Source: Candidatus Saccharibacteria bacterium oral taxon 955
Lineage (GTDB): Bacteria > Patescibacteriota > Saccharimonadia > Saccharimonadales > Saccharimonadaceae
NCBI GenBank assembly: GCA_010202265.1
Contig: CP047918.1
Location: 372,001 to 436,000 of the forward strand
DNA: 64,000 nt
Direction: 5' to 3'
In this document: in pieces, positions 25,179-33,363 of the stretch
Position numbering within the stretch: the stretch's first letter is position 1
Layout: each line of letters begins with the position of its first letter
The notes under the pieces: model-generated
The model's database searches: none
Told to the model about the DNA's origin: nothing
The model's input: the letters and a program-made list of their open reading frames with translations, nothing else
Position numbers and translations under genes: made by a program

Positions 25179-26698
25179 GAGATGCGGCGTAGTAATTCGT
25201 GAGCACGTGGACGGCTGAGTGGAGTTAGATCGTCTTGTCCGAGGTGCTTTTTTTGGGCACGAAAGTCTGCAAGAGCGACTGTGTCCTCTTGGGTTAGTGT
25301 ATATGGCTGACCCTCGGCTAGTCTATATGCGGCGTGAGCGGCACTGCCGATGCGTGCATCGATACGGTCCGTCACAGTGCAAAACTGAATTTCCGTATGA
25401 AGTGGTAGCGGTTCACCCCAGCGCTGGAAGCGGAATGTTACTTTGCCTACCTGATAATCTCCGTCTTTGACGTCAACATCACGAGCCATCTCGTCGACAT
25501 CTGTATAACCCATGCCACGAGCAACGGCCGCACGGTACTCGCTTGAGCCTTTGACATGAAAGGGCTTTGTTCGGCTCGGCGATGGTGTGAGGACTATCCG
25601 TGGATCGAGTTCGGCCTTTGTCATGATGGCACGAAGTTCGCGTCCAATCTGCTCAGGATCCTGGACTATAACTGTAGCACCGATGATATCCATCGGTATC
25701 TGATCTTTTTCTAGGCAGCTTAGTTTACGCAGAATTCCGCCTAGGGTTTTTCGGCGCCAGACAACTCGTAGATCGCGGTCAAGACACTTGCCTTCTCCGA
25801 TAATAACACCATGTTTATTGGTGTGGGTCAAGACTTGTCTTTGATTGGTCTCGCCGAGGACAGCCCGAAGCATTGTTTCGACTCGCTGTTCGACGACTTC
25901 GGGACTGCCGAGCTCTTCAATTATAGTCTGCGCTCGCTGTACAAGGTGTTCTTGCCCTGAGTGTTTGGCTTTTAGGATCTCGGATTGGCTCTGTAGGCCC
26001 ATAGCCAGGCCATCAAACCCGATAAACTCCGAAAGAGGTGCATAAAACTGCTGGGCTTGGTGGATATGCCTATAAGTATCTGTTGTAGCTTCGGCCTTAT
26101 CAGAGTGTAGCCACTGGAGGGTTTCGGCAGAGCCAATTAGTAAAGACTCAATATTGACGCCCTCCTGAGAGCGGACTCTTAAAATATCTGTTGCTCTAGT
26201 GCCAAGAGCGCGCGCTCGCCACTCTTCGGGCCGAACCTCCAGTCGGTTGTTGATGTCGGTTAGGAGGTCAAGTCGACGCTCCTCCTGGCCGTATTGCTCG
26301 AGAACGCGGCGCTCCCAAAAGTTATTGATAACTTGTCTATCTTGTAAAAGCCCGAGCACATTTAACTGCTCTTCTGGGGTTTCTTTTGACTCATGGCGAT
26401 ATACGCGCAGGGCGTGAGTTGCTTCGTTCGTGTGGCTTGGGATGTCGAGGGCGTCGACAATACCTCCTAGTGTGGCAGCGTGATAAGTTTGGGGGGTCAG
26501 AAATTTGTCGCAAAAATCTGAAATTAGAGTGTTGGTTTGGGCCATTGAAACCTGTTGCTGACGGATAGTAGCTGGGTCTTCTAGGGTTGTACTCCAATAA
26601 TCGTGATAGGCACTTCGAACAGCATCCGAAGCAAGCGGGAACGCATGGTCAGGATAGGCTACTCGTTTTCTAGCCTTCTGAATACGACTTGTGTCCAT
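25175..26698 (-). CDS. divergent RelA/SpoT-like protein (synthetase-domain homolog)
   Basis: The 507-residue protein has a C-terminal half like the (p)ppGpp synthetase domain: VVWRRKTLGGILRKLSCLE and MDIIGATVIVQDPEQI correspond to the RxKxxxSIxxK and DIxDLxGxRIIV motifs; SSEYRAAVARG corresponds to the YQSLHT loop; HTEIQFCTVTDRIDARIGSAAH corresponds to EIQIRTxxMHxxAExGxAAH. FYAPLSEFIGFDGLAMGL resembles the segment between hydrolase and synthetase domains. I cannot find the HD metal residues in the N-terminal part, nor TGS or ACT domains. It may make an alarmone, or be an inactive relative. It has a TTGACA/17/TAAAAT promoter 6 nt before the ATG. Confidence 0.7.
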   Translation of the reverse strand: MDTSRIQKARKRVAYPDHAFPLASDAVRSAYHDYWSTTLEDPATIRQQQVSMAQTNTLISDFCDKFLTPQTYHAATLGGIVDALDIPSHTNEATHALRVYRHESKETPEEQLNVLGLLQDRQVINNFWERRVLEQYGQEERRLDLLTDINNRLEVRPEEWRARALGTRATDILRVRSQEGVNIESLLIGSAETLQWLHSDKAEATTDTYRHIHQAQQFYAPLSEFIGFDGLAMGLQSQSEILKAKHSGQEHLVQRAQTIIEELGSPEVVEQRVETMLRAVLGETNQRQVLTHTNKHGVIIGEGKCLDRDLRVVWRRKTLGGILRKLSCLEKDQIPMDIIGATVIVQDPEQIGRELRAIMTKAELDPRIVLTPSPSRTKPFHVKGSSEYRAAVARGMGYTDVDEMARDVDVKDGDYQVGKVTFRFQRWGEPLPLHTEIQFCTVTDRIDARIGSAAHAAYRLAEGQPYTLTQEDTVALADFRAQKKHLGQDDLTPLSRPRAHELLRRIS

Positions 26699-26704
26699 TC
26701 TTTG

Positions 26705-26733
26705 ATTTTAGCATAAAATAGCCAAAATGTCAA
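26705..26733 (-). promoter_or_regulatory. promoter of the RelA/SpoT-like gene
   Basis: Minus-strand TTGACA (26728-26733), 17-bp spacer ending in TGC, TAAAAT (26705-26710), and 6 nt to the ATG: a near-consensus leaderless promoter. Confidence 0.7.
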
Positions 26734-26799
26734 TTTATGGAGCGAGGTGTCGAGTATATTGATTGGGATGTTGCTGATGGCTTAGAATGGCGCTTCTTG

Positions 26800-27552
26800 C
26801 TAAAATTTTTGAGCGTTTGTATTGTCGTCTTGTAGCCCTGGGAGTAGTCTGCGCCTTTGAATCAGTGTCATGATTTGCTGGTGAACTTCCTCGATTGGTC
26901 GCATCTTGCCCGCGTCATCAAGTGCATTGATCGGAATAAACTCTTCAGGCAGGATCTCGCATAGTTCGTCGTAGTTTCGGAGCGCTAGCGTCAAGTGGTT
27001 GGTATCTGCCTCGTGAATATCGCGTTTTGCCGTCGTATAGCCATGAGTGTCTGCGTCCTTGCGGTCGACATTTGCTTGAGCAGTAGTGGCGTCTGCGCGC
27101 AAGACGATATTCAAGTCTGGTCGTGGCTCTCGAAGGACTTCATACTCTAGCTCTACCATCTCGCGGTAGAACTGTTGGCGTTTTTTAGGAGATGAAATTT
27201 TTGTCCCTTGATGAGCCATGTTTGAAGCTGGGCTACGATCGCTGACGACTATGCCGTTTGGTTTCGCTAGATGGTTACGAAGCGTCGACAGGGTATCGGC
27301 GTCGGCCCTATCGAGGGCGTATGCCAGTGACGCTAGGTCGGCGGGAACGTCATTCGCCTGGCCGTATTCGCCACGCAAGTAGCGCTCAACATACCGAGCT
27401 GATGGTTTGCCGTATTGAGGGTAGCGCATCGCCAAGACGTCAAATCCAAGTTTTTTAAGTTTATCTACTAACACCTTGGCCTGGGTACCCTTACCTGAGC
27501 CGTCGCCACCTTCGATGGCGATATAAACTCCTTTGTGTTGTCGCGACATCAT
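26800..27552 (-). CDS. tmk: thymidylate kinase
   Basis: Tmk phosphorylates dTMP to dTDP. The protein (250 aa) opens with GVYIAIEGGDGSGKGTQAKVL (P-loop), has AMRYPQYGKPSARYVERYL, the DRS motif as VVSDRSPASN and a lid region with NVDRKDADTHGY. It is somewhat longer than the usual 210 residues. Its ATG overlaps the dcd stop (ATGA), so dcd and tmk are coupled; an adjacent second ATG at 27549 is an alternative start. Confidence 0.9.
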   Translation of the reverse strand: MMSRQHKGVYIAIEGGDGSGKGTQAKVLVDKLKKLGFDVLAMRYPQYGKPSARYVERYLRGEYGQANDVPADLASLAYALDRADADTLSTLRNHLAKPNGIVVSDRSPASNMAHQGTKISSPKKRQQFYREMVELEYEVLREPRPDLNIVLRADATTAQANVDRKDADTHGYTTAKRDIHEADTNHLTLALRNYDELCEILPEEFIPINALDDAGKMRPIEEVHQQIMTLIQRRRLLPGLQDDNTNAQKF

Positions 27553-28268
27553 AGCATCCCCTCGCTTAATCCGTTGATTTTCTTCGGTTTTCTGCGCAAA
27601 TCCTTGTGGTTACGAGGTAGCATGGCTTCAGGTCGCCAATTAGCAATTAGCTCGTCTAGGTTGTCGGTTGATTGATATTTGCCGCTCATGCCTCCTCGAC
27701 CCCGACTGTAATCTCCATCAACCTCACCAGTTTTATGAAACACTAGCTGCCCCATTCGTTCCCCGACTGGCAATACGACACTCTCGTGCTTGTTTAAGTT
27801 GTATATCTCGAGGGTAATTCGGTTGATGTAACCTGGGTCTACCCAACCAGCGTCGAAACAAACTGCCACGCCATTGCGACCCCAGCTTGATCGAGCACGC
27901 ACTTCGGCGGCTCCACCGTGGGCACGGATGCCGATAAATTCATGAGTGTGCGCCAGAATACGTTCACCGGGACGCAGGACGATTATCGGATGGTCACGTG
28001 GAATATTTTTGAATGGACGATAGCCGTATTGCTCACACCATTCGTGATGAGGTATGGCTTTTAGTGGTCCTTTGAAGTACTGGGCAACGTCCTCTTCGTC
28101 GAACGGATTATAGATGCGATTATCCTCGCGGACTTCTTGTTTATAAAAATAATAGCCTAACGTAAAGTCCAGACTAGCTTCACTGACATGGTCTGGCTCA
28201 AACGGAACGCTTACAATCGTACCTTCACGAATCGCTGTTTTGATTTCGGTATTGCTATAAACGCTCAT
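27549..28268 (-). CDS. dcd: dCTP deaminase (Dcd/dUTPase family)
   Basis: The family deaminates dCTP to dUTP, or directly to dUMP in bifunctional forms. The key motif AEVRARSSWGRNGVAVCFDAGWVDPGY is present in two adjacent parts, followed by NRITLEIYNLNKHESVVLPVGERMGQLVF and a C-terminal SGKYQ. At 239 residues it is longer than typical Dcd because of an insertion of about 45 residues after the first strand block. No separate dUTPase is in the window, so a bifunctional role feeding ThyA is plausible. A 10-codon upstream reading frame (28265-28297) ends overlapping the ATG. Confidence 0.88.
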   Translation of the reverse strand: MSVYSNTEIKTAIREGTIVSVPFEPDHVSEASLDFTLGYYFYKQEVREDNRIYNPFDEEDVAQYFKGPLKAIPHHEWCEQYGYRPFKNIPRDHPIIVLRPGERILAHTHEFIGIRAHGGAAEVRARSSWGRNGVAVCFDAGWVDPGYINRITLEIYNLNKHESVVLPVGERMGQLVFHKTGEVDGDYSRGRGGMSGKYQSTDNLDELIANWRPEAMLPRNHKDLRRKPKKINGLSEGML

Positions 28269-28297
28269 ACGGCACTACCCAAAGAACTGTAAGTCAT
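28265..28297 (-). CDS. possible 10-residue leader peptide overlapping dcd
   Basis: An ATG at 28297 opens the frame MTYSSLGSAV and its TGA overlaps the dcd ATG (ATGA). AGGGGG (28311-28316) lies 13 nt upstream of its ATG. Translation of this peptide could couple ribosomes into dcd, which lacks a good Shine-Dalgarno of its own. Such short frames can arise by chance. Confidence 0.3.
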   Translation of the reverse strand: MTYSSLGSAV

Positions 28298-28360
28298 TTT
28301 TATTGTAAATCCCCCTGTTATTACCATTAGTATATCACGCTATTTGATACAATAAAGTGT

Positions 28361-28846
28361 ATGAAAAGCATCGTTGTCGCCTATGATCGTGCCCGAGGTA
28401 TCGGTGCAAATAATGACCTATTGTGGGGTCGAGATTTACCAGCAGACCTTCAGCATTTCAAGGATCTAACTGCTGGCGGGTCGTTAATCATGGGGCGTAA
28501 GACGTTTGAATCGATTGGACGCGCTTTGCCTGGCCGCGAAAATATCGTTGTAACGCATCGTCCGCTTGATGCGGTTGATGTAATCGCGGTCGATAGTCTC
28601 GCTTCGGCATATCGGTTAGCACATGGCAATCAGTTTATTATTGGCGGTGCGAGTATCTACGAGCAAGCGCTATCTGATGTTGACGTAGTTTATGCGACGG
28701 AAGTCGACCAGGTGTTCCCCGAGGCGGAGGTGTTTTTCCCTTCGCTTGGGGAGGACTGGCAGGAGCGTTCTCGCGAATCATTTGAGGCTGATGACCGTAA
28801 CAAATATCCTTATGACTTCGTTACCTATGTTCGTATTGCTAAATAG
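28361..28846 (+). CDS. folA: dihydrofolate reductase
   Basis: DHFR regenerates tetrahydrofolate after thymidylate synthase. The 161-residue protein reads VVAYDRARGIGANNDLLWG, then LPADLQHFKDLTAGGSLIMGRKTFESIG with the catalytic Asp, GGASIYEQAL and ATEVDQVFPEAEVFFP. TACAAT (28348-28353) ends 7 nt before the ATG. It is divergent from dcd and convergent with thyA (8-bp overlap at the 3' ends), so thymidylate genes lie back to back. Confidence 0.95.
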   Translation: MKSIVVAYDRARGIGANNDLLWGRDLPADLQHFKDLTAGGSLIMGRKTFESIGRALPGRENIVVTHRPLDAVDVIAVDSLASAYRLAHGNQFIIGGASIYEQALSDVDVVYATEVDQVFPEAEVFFPSLGEDWQERSRESFEADDRNKYPYDFVTYVRIAK

Positions 28847-29819
28847 CAATTTGTGCACGAATTGATGGGTGCGATTGATAATCGACAACCTTGAAATCTT
28901 TGGCGTCAAAATCACCAATATCGGTAATTTCAGGATTGAGTTCTAGTCGTGGTGCTGGGTAGGTTTCGTTACGGCGCGACAATTGCTCCTTTATCTGATC
29001 GATGTGATTATTGTATATATGTGCACTGCCAAATGTATGTGTGAAATAGCGCGGTGTACGACCGGTAGTTTGCGCCATGGCGCTCAGCATCATCGCATAC
29101 TGCGCCATATTGAATGGTACGCCCAAGAACCAATCTGCACTTCGTTGATAGAGCTGCATATCGAGGTATTTTTTGCCCGTCTCTGGATTGCGTTGATCTG
29201 ATGCGTTGAACTGAAATAGAGTATGGCATGGTGGTAAACCGCTTTTACTCATTTCTTCGATTTGTGCTGCATTCCATGCACTGACGATTAGACGACGCCC
29301 CATACTGCGGTCTTCGTTTCGGATTGCTTCCTGGACATTTCTCAGCTGATCGATTGGCTGACCGTCATAGCCTTCCCAGGCACGCCATTGATGGCCATAA
29401 ATTGGTCCTAGGTCACCGTATTCTGACGCAAATTGATCATCGTTGAGAATTTTTTCTAGATAAGCAGACTTTTTGGTGCTCCACTCTTCTGAACCTTGCT
29501 TCGGGACGGTTTGGTTTGTCCGGCGTAAATATGATACAAATGGCCATTCGTCCCAGATGTGGTTTTTGTGCTCAGCTAGGTAGCGGAGGTTTGTGTCGCC
29601 ATGAAGCATCCAGGCTAGTTCAGAAGCGACAGTGCCAAACGGCACTTTTCTGGTCGTAAGCGCCGGAAATCCCTGGCGCAGGTCGTATTTCATCTGTACA
29701 CCAAATAACTCTCGAGTTCCAACACCGGTGCGATCGTCCCTCGTTTCTCCGTCGAGCAATATGCTTTCGGCTAGATCGAGATACTGATCCTCATGGCTCG
29801 GTCGTAATGTTTCTTTCAT
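28839..29819 (-). CDS. thyA: thymidylate synthase
   Basis: ThyA methylates dUMP to dTMP with methylene-tetrahydrofolate. The 326-residue protein has DRTGVGTRELFGVQM, the catalytic Cys in GLPPCHTLFQF, QRSADWFLGVPFNMAQYAMML and HIYNNHIDQIKEQL. The length exceeds the E. coli enzyme (264 aa) through an insertion around residues 85-130, as in longer ThyA forms. The ATG is preceded by AGGGGGATAAAATA, like tdk. Confidence 0.95.
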   Translation of the reverse strand: MKETLRPSHEDQYLDLAESILLDGETRDDRTGVGTRELFGVQMKYDLRQGFPALTTRKVPFGTVASELAWMLHGDTNLRYLAEHKNHIWDEWPFVSYLRRTNQTVPKQGSEEWSTKKSAYLEKILNDDQFASEYGDLGPIYGHQWRAWEGYDGQPIDQLRNVQEAIRNEDRSMGRRLIVSAWNAAQIEEMSKSGLPPCHTLFQFNASDQRNPETGKKYLDMQLYQRSADWFLGVPFNMAQYAMMLSAMAQTTGRTPRYFTHTFGSAHIYNNHIDQIKEQLSRRNETYPAPRLELNPEITDIGDFDAKDFKVVDYQSHPSIRAQIAI

Positions 29820-29924
29820 TATTTTATCCCCCTATTCATTGTTGACGATATATTGATTATATATAGCATAATTTGCTTATAATAGGGCGATTTTATACCC
29901 TAGACTCTGTGCTAAAATTATTAT

Positions 29925-30620
29925 ATGAAATCAACAGAAAAGCTTCACAAAGCGCAAACAGCGGTGCTTTATACACTTCAATATGCGACACGGGCGCGGT
30001 ATTCAGAGTTGATGCGTTCCGCAAAGATGGAGAGCGATATATTCAAGTTTCATATCCATAAGCTGGTAAGGCTAGGCTATATCCTGAAAGCTGATGACGG
30101 GCTGTATGAATTGACTACCGAAGGTAAGGCTTTTGCAAGTCGTCTGGATAAGGGCACTGGGCGTGAAATTGAGCAGCCCAAATCATCAATGCTTATGGTG
30201 GTGCGATGCGGAAAATATGTTCTTGCTCACCGACGCGATCGAGAGCCGTTTAACGGTTACTGGGGTATTGCGAGCGCTCCAGTACTTCGAGGCGTACCAC
30301 TAGCTGAGTCGGCTGCCCGTGAACTCAAAAAGCAGACTGGAATTGACGCAAAGTTTCGCGTTGCTGGCTCATACCGCGTGATTGACGTTAATCATCGAAA
30401 TACTGTTCTTGAAGACAAGATATTTGCCCTCATGATAGCTGAACTAGATCGACCAGTTACGCCCTGTGAGTGGTCTGGAGGTTATAGTGAGTGGATGTCT
30501 CTTGAAAAACTTCTACGAAAAGATCGTCTTTTTGCTATTACGCCATCAATTTTTGAGATGATTTCGATCGGGATTCCGTTTCGCGAGGACGTGTGTGTCT
30601 ACTCAAACGATGAATACTAG
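29925..30620 (+). CDS. winged-helix protein with a degenerate NUDIX domain
   Basis: Residues 1-75 look like a winged helix-turn-helix (AVLYTLQYATRARYSELMR, IHKLVRLGYILKADDGLYELT). Residues about 85-225 resemble a NUDIX domain: VLAHRRDREPFNGYWGIASAPV and a Nudix-box-like GVPLAESAARELKKQTGI. The box keeps R-E-L but has K-Q where hydrolases need the metal-binding Glu pair. So it may be a ligand-sensing regulator like the NrtR family, though there the domain order is reversed. TAAAAT (29913-29918) ends 6 nt before the ATG. The target is unknown. Confidence 0.7.
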   Translation: MKSTEKLHKAQTAVLYTLQYATRARYSELMRSAKMESDIFKFHIHKLVRLGYILKADDGLYELTTEGKAFASRLDKGTGREIEQPKSSMLMVVRCGKYVLAHRRDREPFNGYWGIASAPVLRGVPLAESAARELKKQTGIDAKFRVAGSYRVIDVNHRNTVLEDKIFALMIAELDRPVTPCEWSGGYSEWMSLEKLLRKDRLFAITPSIFEMISIGIPFREDVCVYSNDEY

Positions 30621-31069
30621 CGAAATGTGAGAATGTGTGGCGAATGATTGTAGATGAGGGATCGCACCTGTTTGTCTTCTAGTTGAATAAGGTGTGTGTG
30701 CTGGTGCGGAATAGATTTTGTTACCTGTTTGTCTGAACGCGAGTATATACTGTTGCCCTCTTTTTCAAATTTTGAAATCAGCGCGATATACTCTTGGGAT
30801 TCTTCGGGCGTGAACTCGCTGATCGACACTACGTGCCGTTTTGGTACGATCATTGAATGTTCGCGGACGCAGTAGCCGTCCCAGGTCGCATAGCCGAATT
30901 TATTGATTACATGCCAAAACAACGAATACTCTTTGATGAGCACGTCTGATGAGTCATTGAAATTGCAGAAATCACAGTCTATGTTTTTGTTTCGACGGTA
31001 GTTTACGTAATCACGTTCCGCTTTGCGTGTTCGATTTATTGGGCCAAAACTAAAAAGGGGTCGTTTCAC
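30617..31069 (-). CDS. HIT/GalT-like histidine triad protein
   Basis: The 150-residue protein carries CDFCNF (a C-x2-C pair, possibly zinc), then MIVPKRHVVSISEFTPEE and IPHQHTHLIQL, which matches the HxHxH active site of HIT-superfamily nucleotide hydrolases and transferases. The substrate is probably a nucleotidyl ester such as Ap4A or AMP-NH2-type compounds. It overlaps the NUDIX-like gene by 4 bp, convergently. Confidence 0.75.
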   Translation of the reverse strand: MKRPLFSFGPINRTRKAERDYVNYRRNKNIDCDFCNFNDSSDVLIKEYSLFWHVINKFGYATWDGYCVREHSMIVPKRHVVSISEFTPEESQEYIALISKFEKEGNSIYSRSDKQVTKSIPHQHTHLIQLEDKQVRSLIYNHSPHILTFR

Positions 31070-31123
31070 TATATAAATAATAACAGAGACGAGACTATAA
31101 TTCTAGTGCTAACGAAGAAATTA

Positions 31124-31149
31124 AAAACAACCACCTGGGTGGTTGTTTT
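31124..31149. terminator. terminator between rplA and the HIT gene
   Basis: A 12-bp stem AAAACAACCACC/GGTGGTTGTTTT with a 2-nt loop (tighter pairs open in practice) and T-runs, 21 bp past the rplA stop. Confidence 0.8.
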
Positions 31150-31170
31150 TTGTGATAGTAAAAGTAGTCG

Positions 31171-32142
31171 TTAGCCGACTTGGTTTTCTACCTTGATTCC
31201 AGGACCCATCGTGGTTGCGATTGCAGTCGACTTGATATAGCTACCCTTTAGGCTTGACGGTTTTTGGCTTTGAAGGCTGGCAAAGAAGGCCGATGCGTTT
31301 TCCTTAAGCTTGTCCACGCCGAAGCTTACCTTGCCGATTGAAAGATGGATTGTTGCCTGTTTGTCAACTCGGTATTCAACCCTACCGGCTTTTGCCTCAG
31401 AAACAGCCTTTACAACATCAGCGGCAACTGTACCACTCTTTGGGTTTGGCATGAGGCCCTTTGGCCCGAGCAGACGCGCGTATTTGCCGAGTTTTGGCAT
31501 ATAAGCTGGAGTTGCAATTAGGATATCAAAGTTTAACTCACCTTTATCGAGGAGTTTTAGGATTTCTTCATCTCCTGCGATATCTGCGCCAGCTTTTACG
31601 GCTTTTGCGGTCTCGGCTTCTGGGGCAAACACTGCAACCCGGATATCCTTACCCGTGCCGTTTGGCAGTGCTACGGTCGCGCGGATATTTTGGTCGGCCT
31701 GACGGGGATCGACACCGAGGCGAACGTGTACCTCAACGCTAGCATCAAATTTTGCTGGATTTGTTTCAATAGCAAGTGCCAATGCGTCAGCAAGGTTATA
31801 TACCTTTGTGCTGTCAATTTTCTCGGCAACTTTGCGGTAGTTCTTGCCGCGACGTTCAATCAGTGGACGAACTTTTGGTGCGGGACCTTTTTTCTCATGC
31901 GCAACTGCGTCACCTTGCGGGGTGGTATCACCGGCCTCTTTGCGAGCTTCTTTTTTGGCCTTCTCCTCGGCTTCGTCAAGAGATTTTTGAGAACGCTTAC
32001 CGGCTTTTGCAACGACTGCCTCACGGACTTCGTGTTTTTCGGCCTGAGCGATAGCCTCTTCGATCTCAGCGATAGTATTTTTTTCTGAAACTTCTAGCTT
32101 CAGTTCAGCTGCTTTTTCAAGCAGCTCGGCTTTTTTTGCCAT
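31171..32142 (-). CDS. rplA: 50S ribosomal protein L1 with a long N-terminal extension
   Basis: The last about 225 residues are a standard L1: [43 protein letters not shown] and [16 protein letters not shown]. Before this are about 95 extra residues. The first 35 of these ([34 protein letters not shown]) resemble a SAP/HeH-type helix-extension-helix; the rest is charged and Ala/Lys-rich. The ATG at 32142 has a Shine-Dalgarno (AAAGGATTCTACT). L1 stands alone here, 5 kb from rplK, though the two are usually adjacent. Confidence 0.93.
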   Translation of the reverse strand: MAKKAELLEKAAELKLEVSEKNTIAEIEEAIAQAEKHEVREAVVAKAGKRSQKSLDEAEEKAKKEARKEAGDTTPQGDAVAHEKKGPAPKVRPLIERRGKNYRKVAEKIDSTKVYNLADALALAIETNPAKFDASVEVHVRLGVDPRQADQNIRATVALPNGTGKDIRVAVFAPEAETAKAVKAGADIAGDEEILKLLDKGELNFDILIATPAYMPKLGKYARLLGPKGLMPNPKSGTVAADVVKAVSEAKAGRVEYRVDKQATIHLSIGKVSFGVDKLKENASAFFASLQSQKPSSLKGSYIKSTAIATTMGPGIKVENQVG

Positions 32143-32164
32143 AGTAGAATCCTTTCTGTGGTAC

Positions 32165-32225
32165 AAACGGTCGTTAGACCTCCCAACCTTGATGTAAATA
32201 TCTATGGCATATTACCAGATTTTGG
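32165..32225 (-). promoter_or_regulatory. rplA leader with a possible L1 binding site
   Basis: The minus-strand leader contains GGTTGGGAGGTCTAACGACC, in which GGTTG pairs with CGACC around a purine-rich internal loop. L1 represses its own mRNA by binding such rRNA-like sites. A TTGCAT/17/TAATAT promoter lies just upstream. The identification is by eye only. Confidence 0.35.
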
Positions 32226-32333
32226 CGGTTTATGCAAGATTTTCTGGTGCACAGAATGATTTTAAAAAGCCAAATTCGTTGATATTTTTACTACGTATTT
32301 TCATCTGGTGGCGCTAGCACTAGCGTGTTAATT

Positions 32334-32512
32334 ATTGACCGAAACGCTATCCTGCGATATCATCGACTTTGTGTCTCTTGAAAACCGTAGACAATCTCGG
32401 GAGGATTTTCAGGCACAAAATCCACGTGTAATCGAAATTAAACCTAGCCGTGGGGGTTGGTAAATGTAAGAGTCGTACGTCGACTATTCAGTCGATAGAC
32501 TCGGGAGAAAAC
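32334..32512 (+). promoter_or_regulatory. promoter and long structured leader of the LysM-CHAP gene
   Basis: TTGACC and TATCAT (17-bp spacing) near 32334-32362 would give a leader of about 140 nt. It contains GC-rich segments and a hairpin (GAGTC...GACTC, with an inner GTCGAC/GTCGAT stem) directly before the start. Cell-wall hydrolase genes are often under c-di-AMP (ydaO) riboswitch control, but I do not see a convincing match. The rest of the gap from 32143 holds only the rplA promoter. Confidence 0.35.
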
Positions 32513-33268
32513 ATGCGTTTCAACAAGACAGTGACGGTGGTCGCCTTTGCGCTTGCCCTCACCGTATTTGGCGGACACAATGCTTACGCCACAGACACCA
32601 AACAAACCCTGGAGCCTGGCAAAGATAGCCAAGCTCACACAAATACTAACGCTAACACGAAAGTTGATGTGACGGTAAACGCCGGCGACACGCTAACTGC
32701 TATTGCCAAGGCGCATCACACGACGGTTGAAGCAGTGATGGCTGAAAACAGTATCACTAACGCAAACCTTGTCGAGCCAGGTCAAGTGATCAAAGTCACG
32801 CCTGGCAAAGAACAGCTCATTGACAAGTACGACAAGCTTCAGGCCGCGGCCAGCGCGTTTATGACGCCTCCTGCACCTGCGCCACAGCCGGCTGCGACAA
32901 AGGTTGTCGCGCAAACTGCGACGACATACACAACACGTCGTTATTCATCAGCGCCAACCAGTTCAAGTAGCCGATATGTCGGTAACGGTATGTGGTGCAC
33001 TGACTACGTTCACTCGCGCCGTCCAGATGTTGCTGTCTATGGTAATGCTGGTTATAACTGGATAGGCTCGGCGCAGGCGGCCGGTAAGGCAACTGGTTCA
33101 GCGCCCCAGGCGGGAGCAGTAGCTGTAACAAATGGTCACGTTGCTTATGTTGAATCAGTTAATCCAGACGGTACATATGTCGTTTCTGAGATGGGCTGGA
33201 ATTATAAGCGAGGAAGCTACAACAAGCGAACTGTTAGCCCCGGTACATTTGGTAAGTTTATCTACTAG
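32513..33268 (+). CDS. secreted peptidoglycan hydrolase with LysM and CHAP domains
   Basis: The 251-residue protein has a signal peptide (MRFNKTVTVVAFALALTVFG, cleavage near AYA), a LysM domain (about 50-97: VNAGDTLTAIAKAHHTTVEA, NLVEPGQVIKV), a Pro/Ala/Ser-rich linker and a CHAP-like amidase/endopeptidase domain (GMWCTDYVHSRRPD with the catalytic Cys; GHVAYVESVNPDGTYVVSE with the His). It likely cuts peptidoglycan at the surface, either its own during division or that of a host. The Shine-Dalgarno is GGGAGAAAAC. Confidence 0.88.
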   Translation: MRFNKTVTVVAFALALTVFGGHNAYATDTKQTLEPGKDSQAHTNTNANTKVDVTVNAGDTLTAIAKAHHTTVEAVMAENSITNANLVEPGQVIKVTPGKEQLIDKYDKLQAAASAFMTPPAPAPQPAATKVVAQTATTYTTRRYSSAPTSSSSRYVGNGMWCTDYVHSRRPDVAVYGNAGYNWIGSAQAAGKATGSAPQAGAVAVTNGHVAYVESVNPDGTYVVSEMGWNYKRGSYNKRTVSPGTFGKFIY

Positions 33269-33272
33269 TAAT

Positions 33273-33301
33273 AAAAACACCGCAACCTCTGCGGTGTTTT
33301 T
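33273..33301 (+). terminator. terminator of the LysM-CHAP gene
   Basis: A 12-bp stem AAAAACACCGCA/TGCGGTGTTTTT with a 5-nt loop, 4 bp past the stop. Confidence 0.85.
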
Positions 33302-33310
33302 GATAGAGCT

Positions 33311-33348
33311 ACGAAAAACGCCCTCTAGTTGTCTAGGGGGCTTTTCGT
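33311..33348 (-). terminator. second inverted repeat, terminator of the small minus-strand gene
   Basis: ACGAAAAACGCCCTCTAG pairs with CTAGGGGGCTTTTCGT around TTGT, with minor mismatches. It lies 15 bp past the stop of the gene at 33364-33606 and may serve that strand. Confidence 0.6.
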
Positions 33349-33363
33349 CCTGTTTGGCTCCTA

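Noticed and set aside
31690-32088. 132-codon plus-strand frame, Phe- and Cys-rich
   Set aside because: Antisense shadow of rplA.
32400-32512. c-di-AMP (ydaO) riboswitch before the LysM-CHAP gene
   Set aside because: The leader is long and structured, but I cannot align the conserved ydaO segments, so I only list a structured leader.
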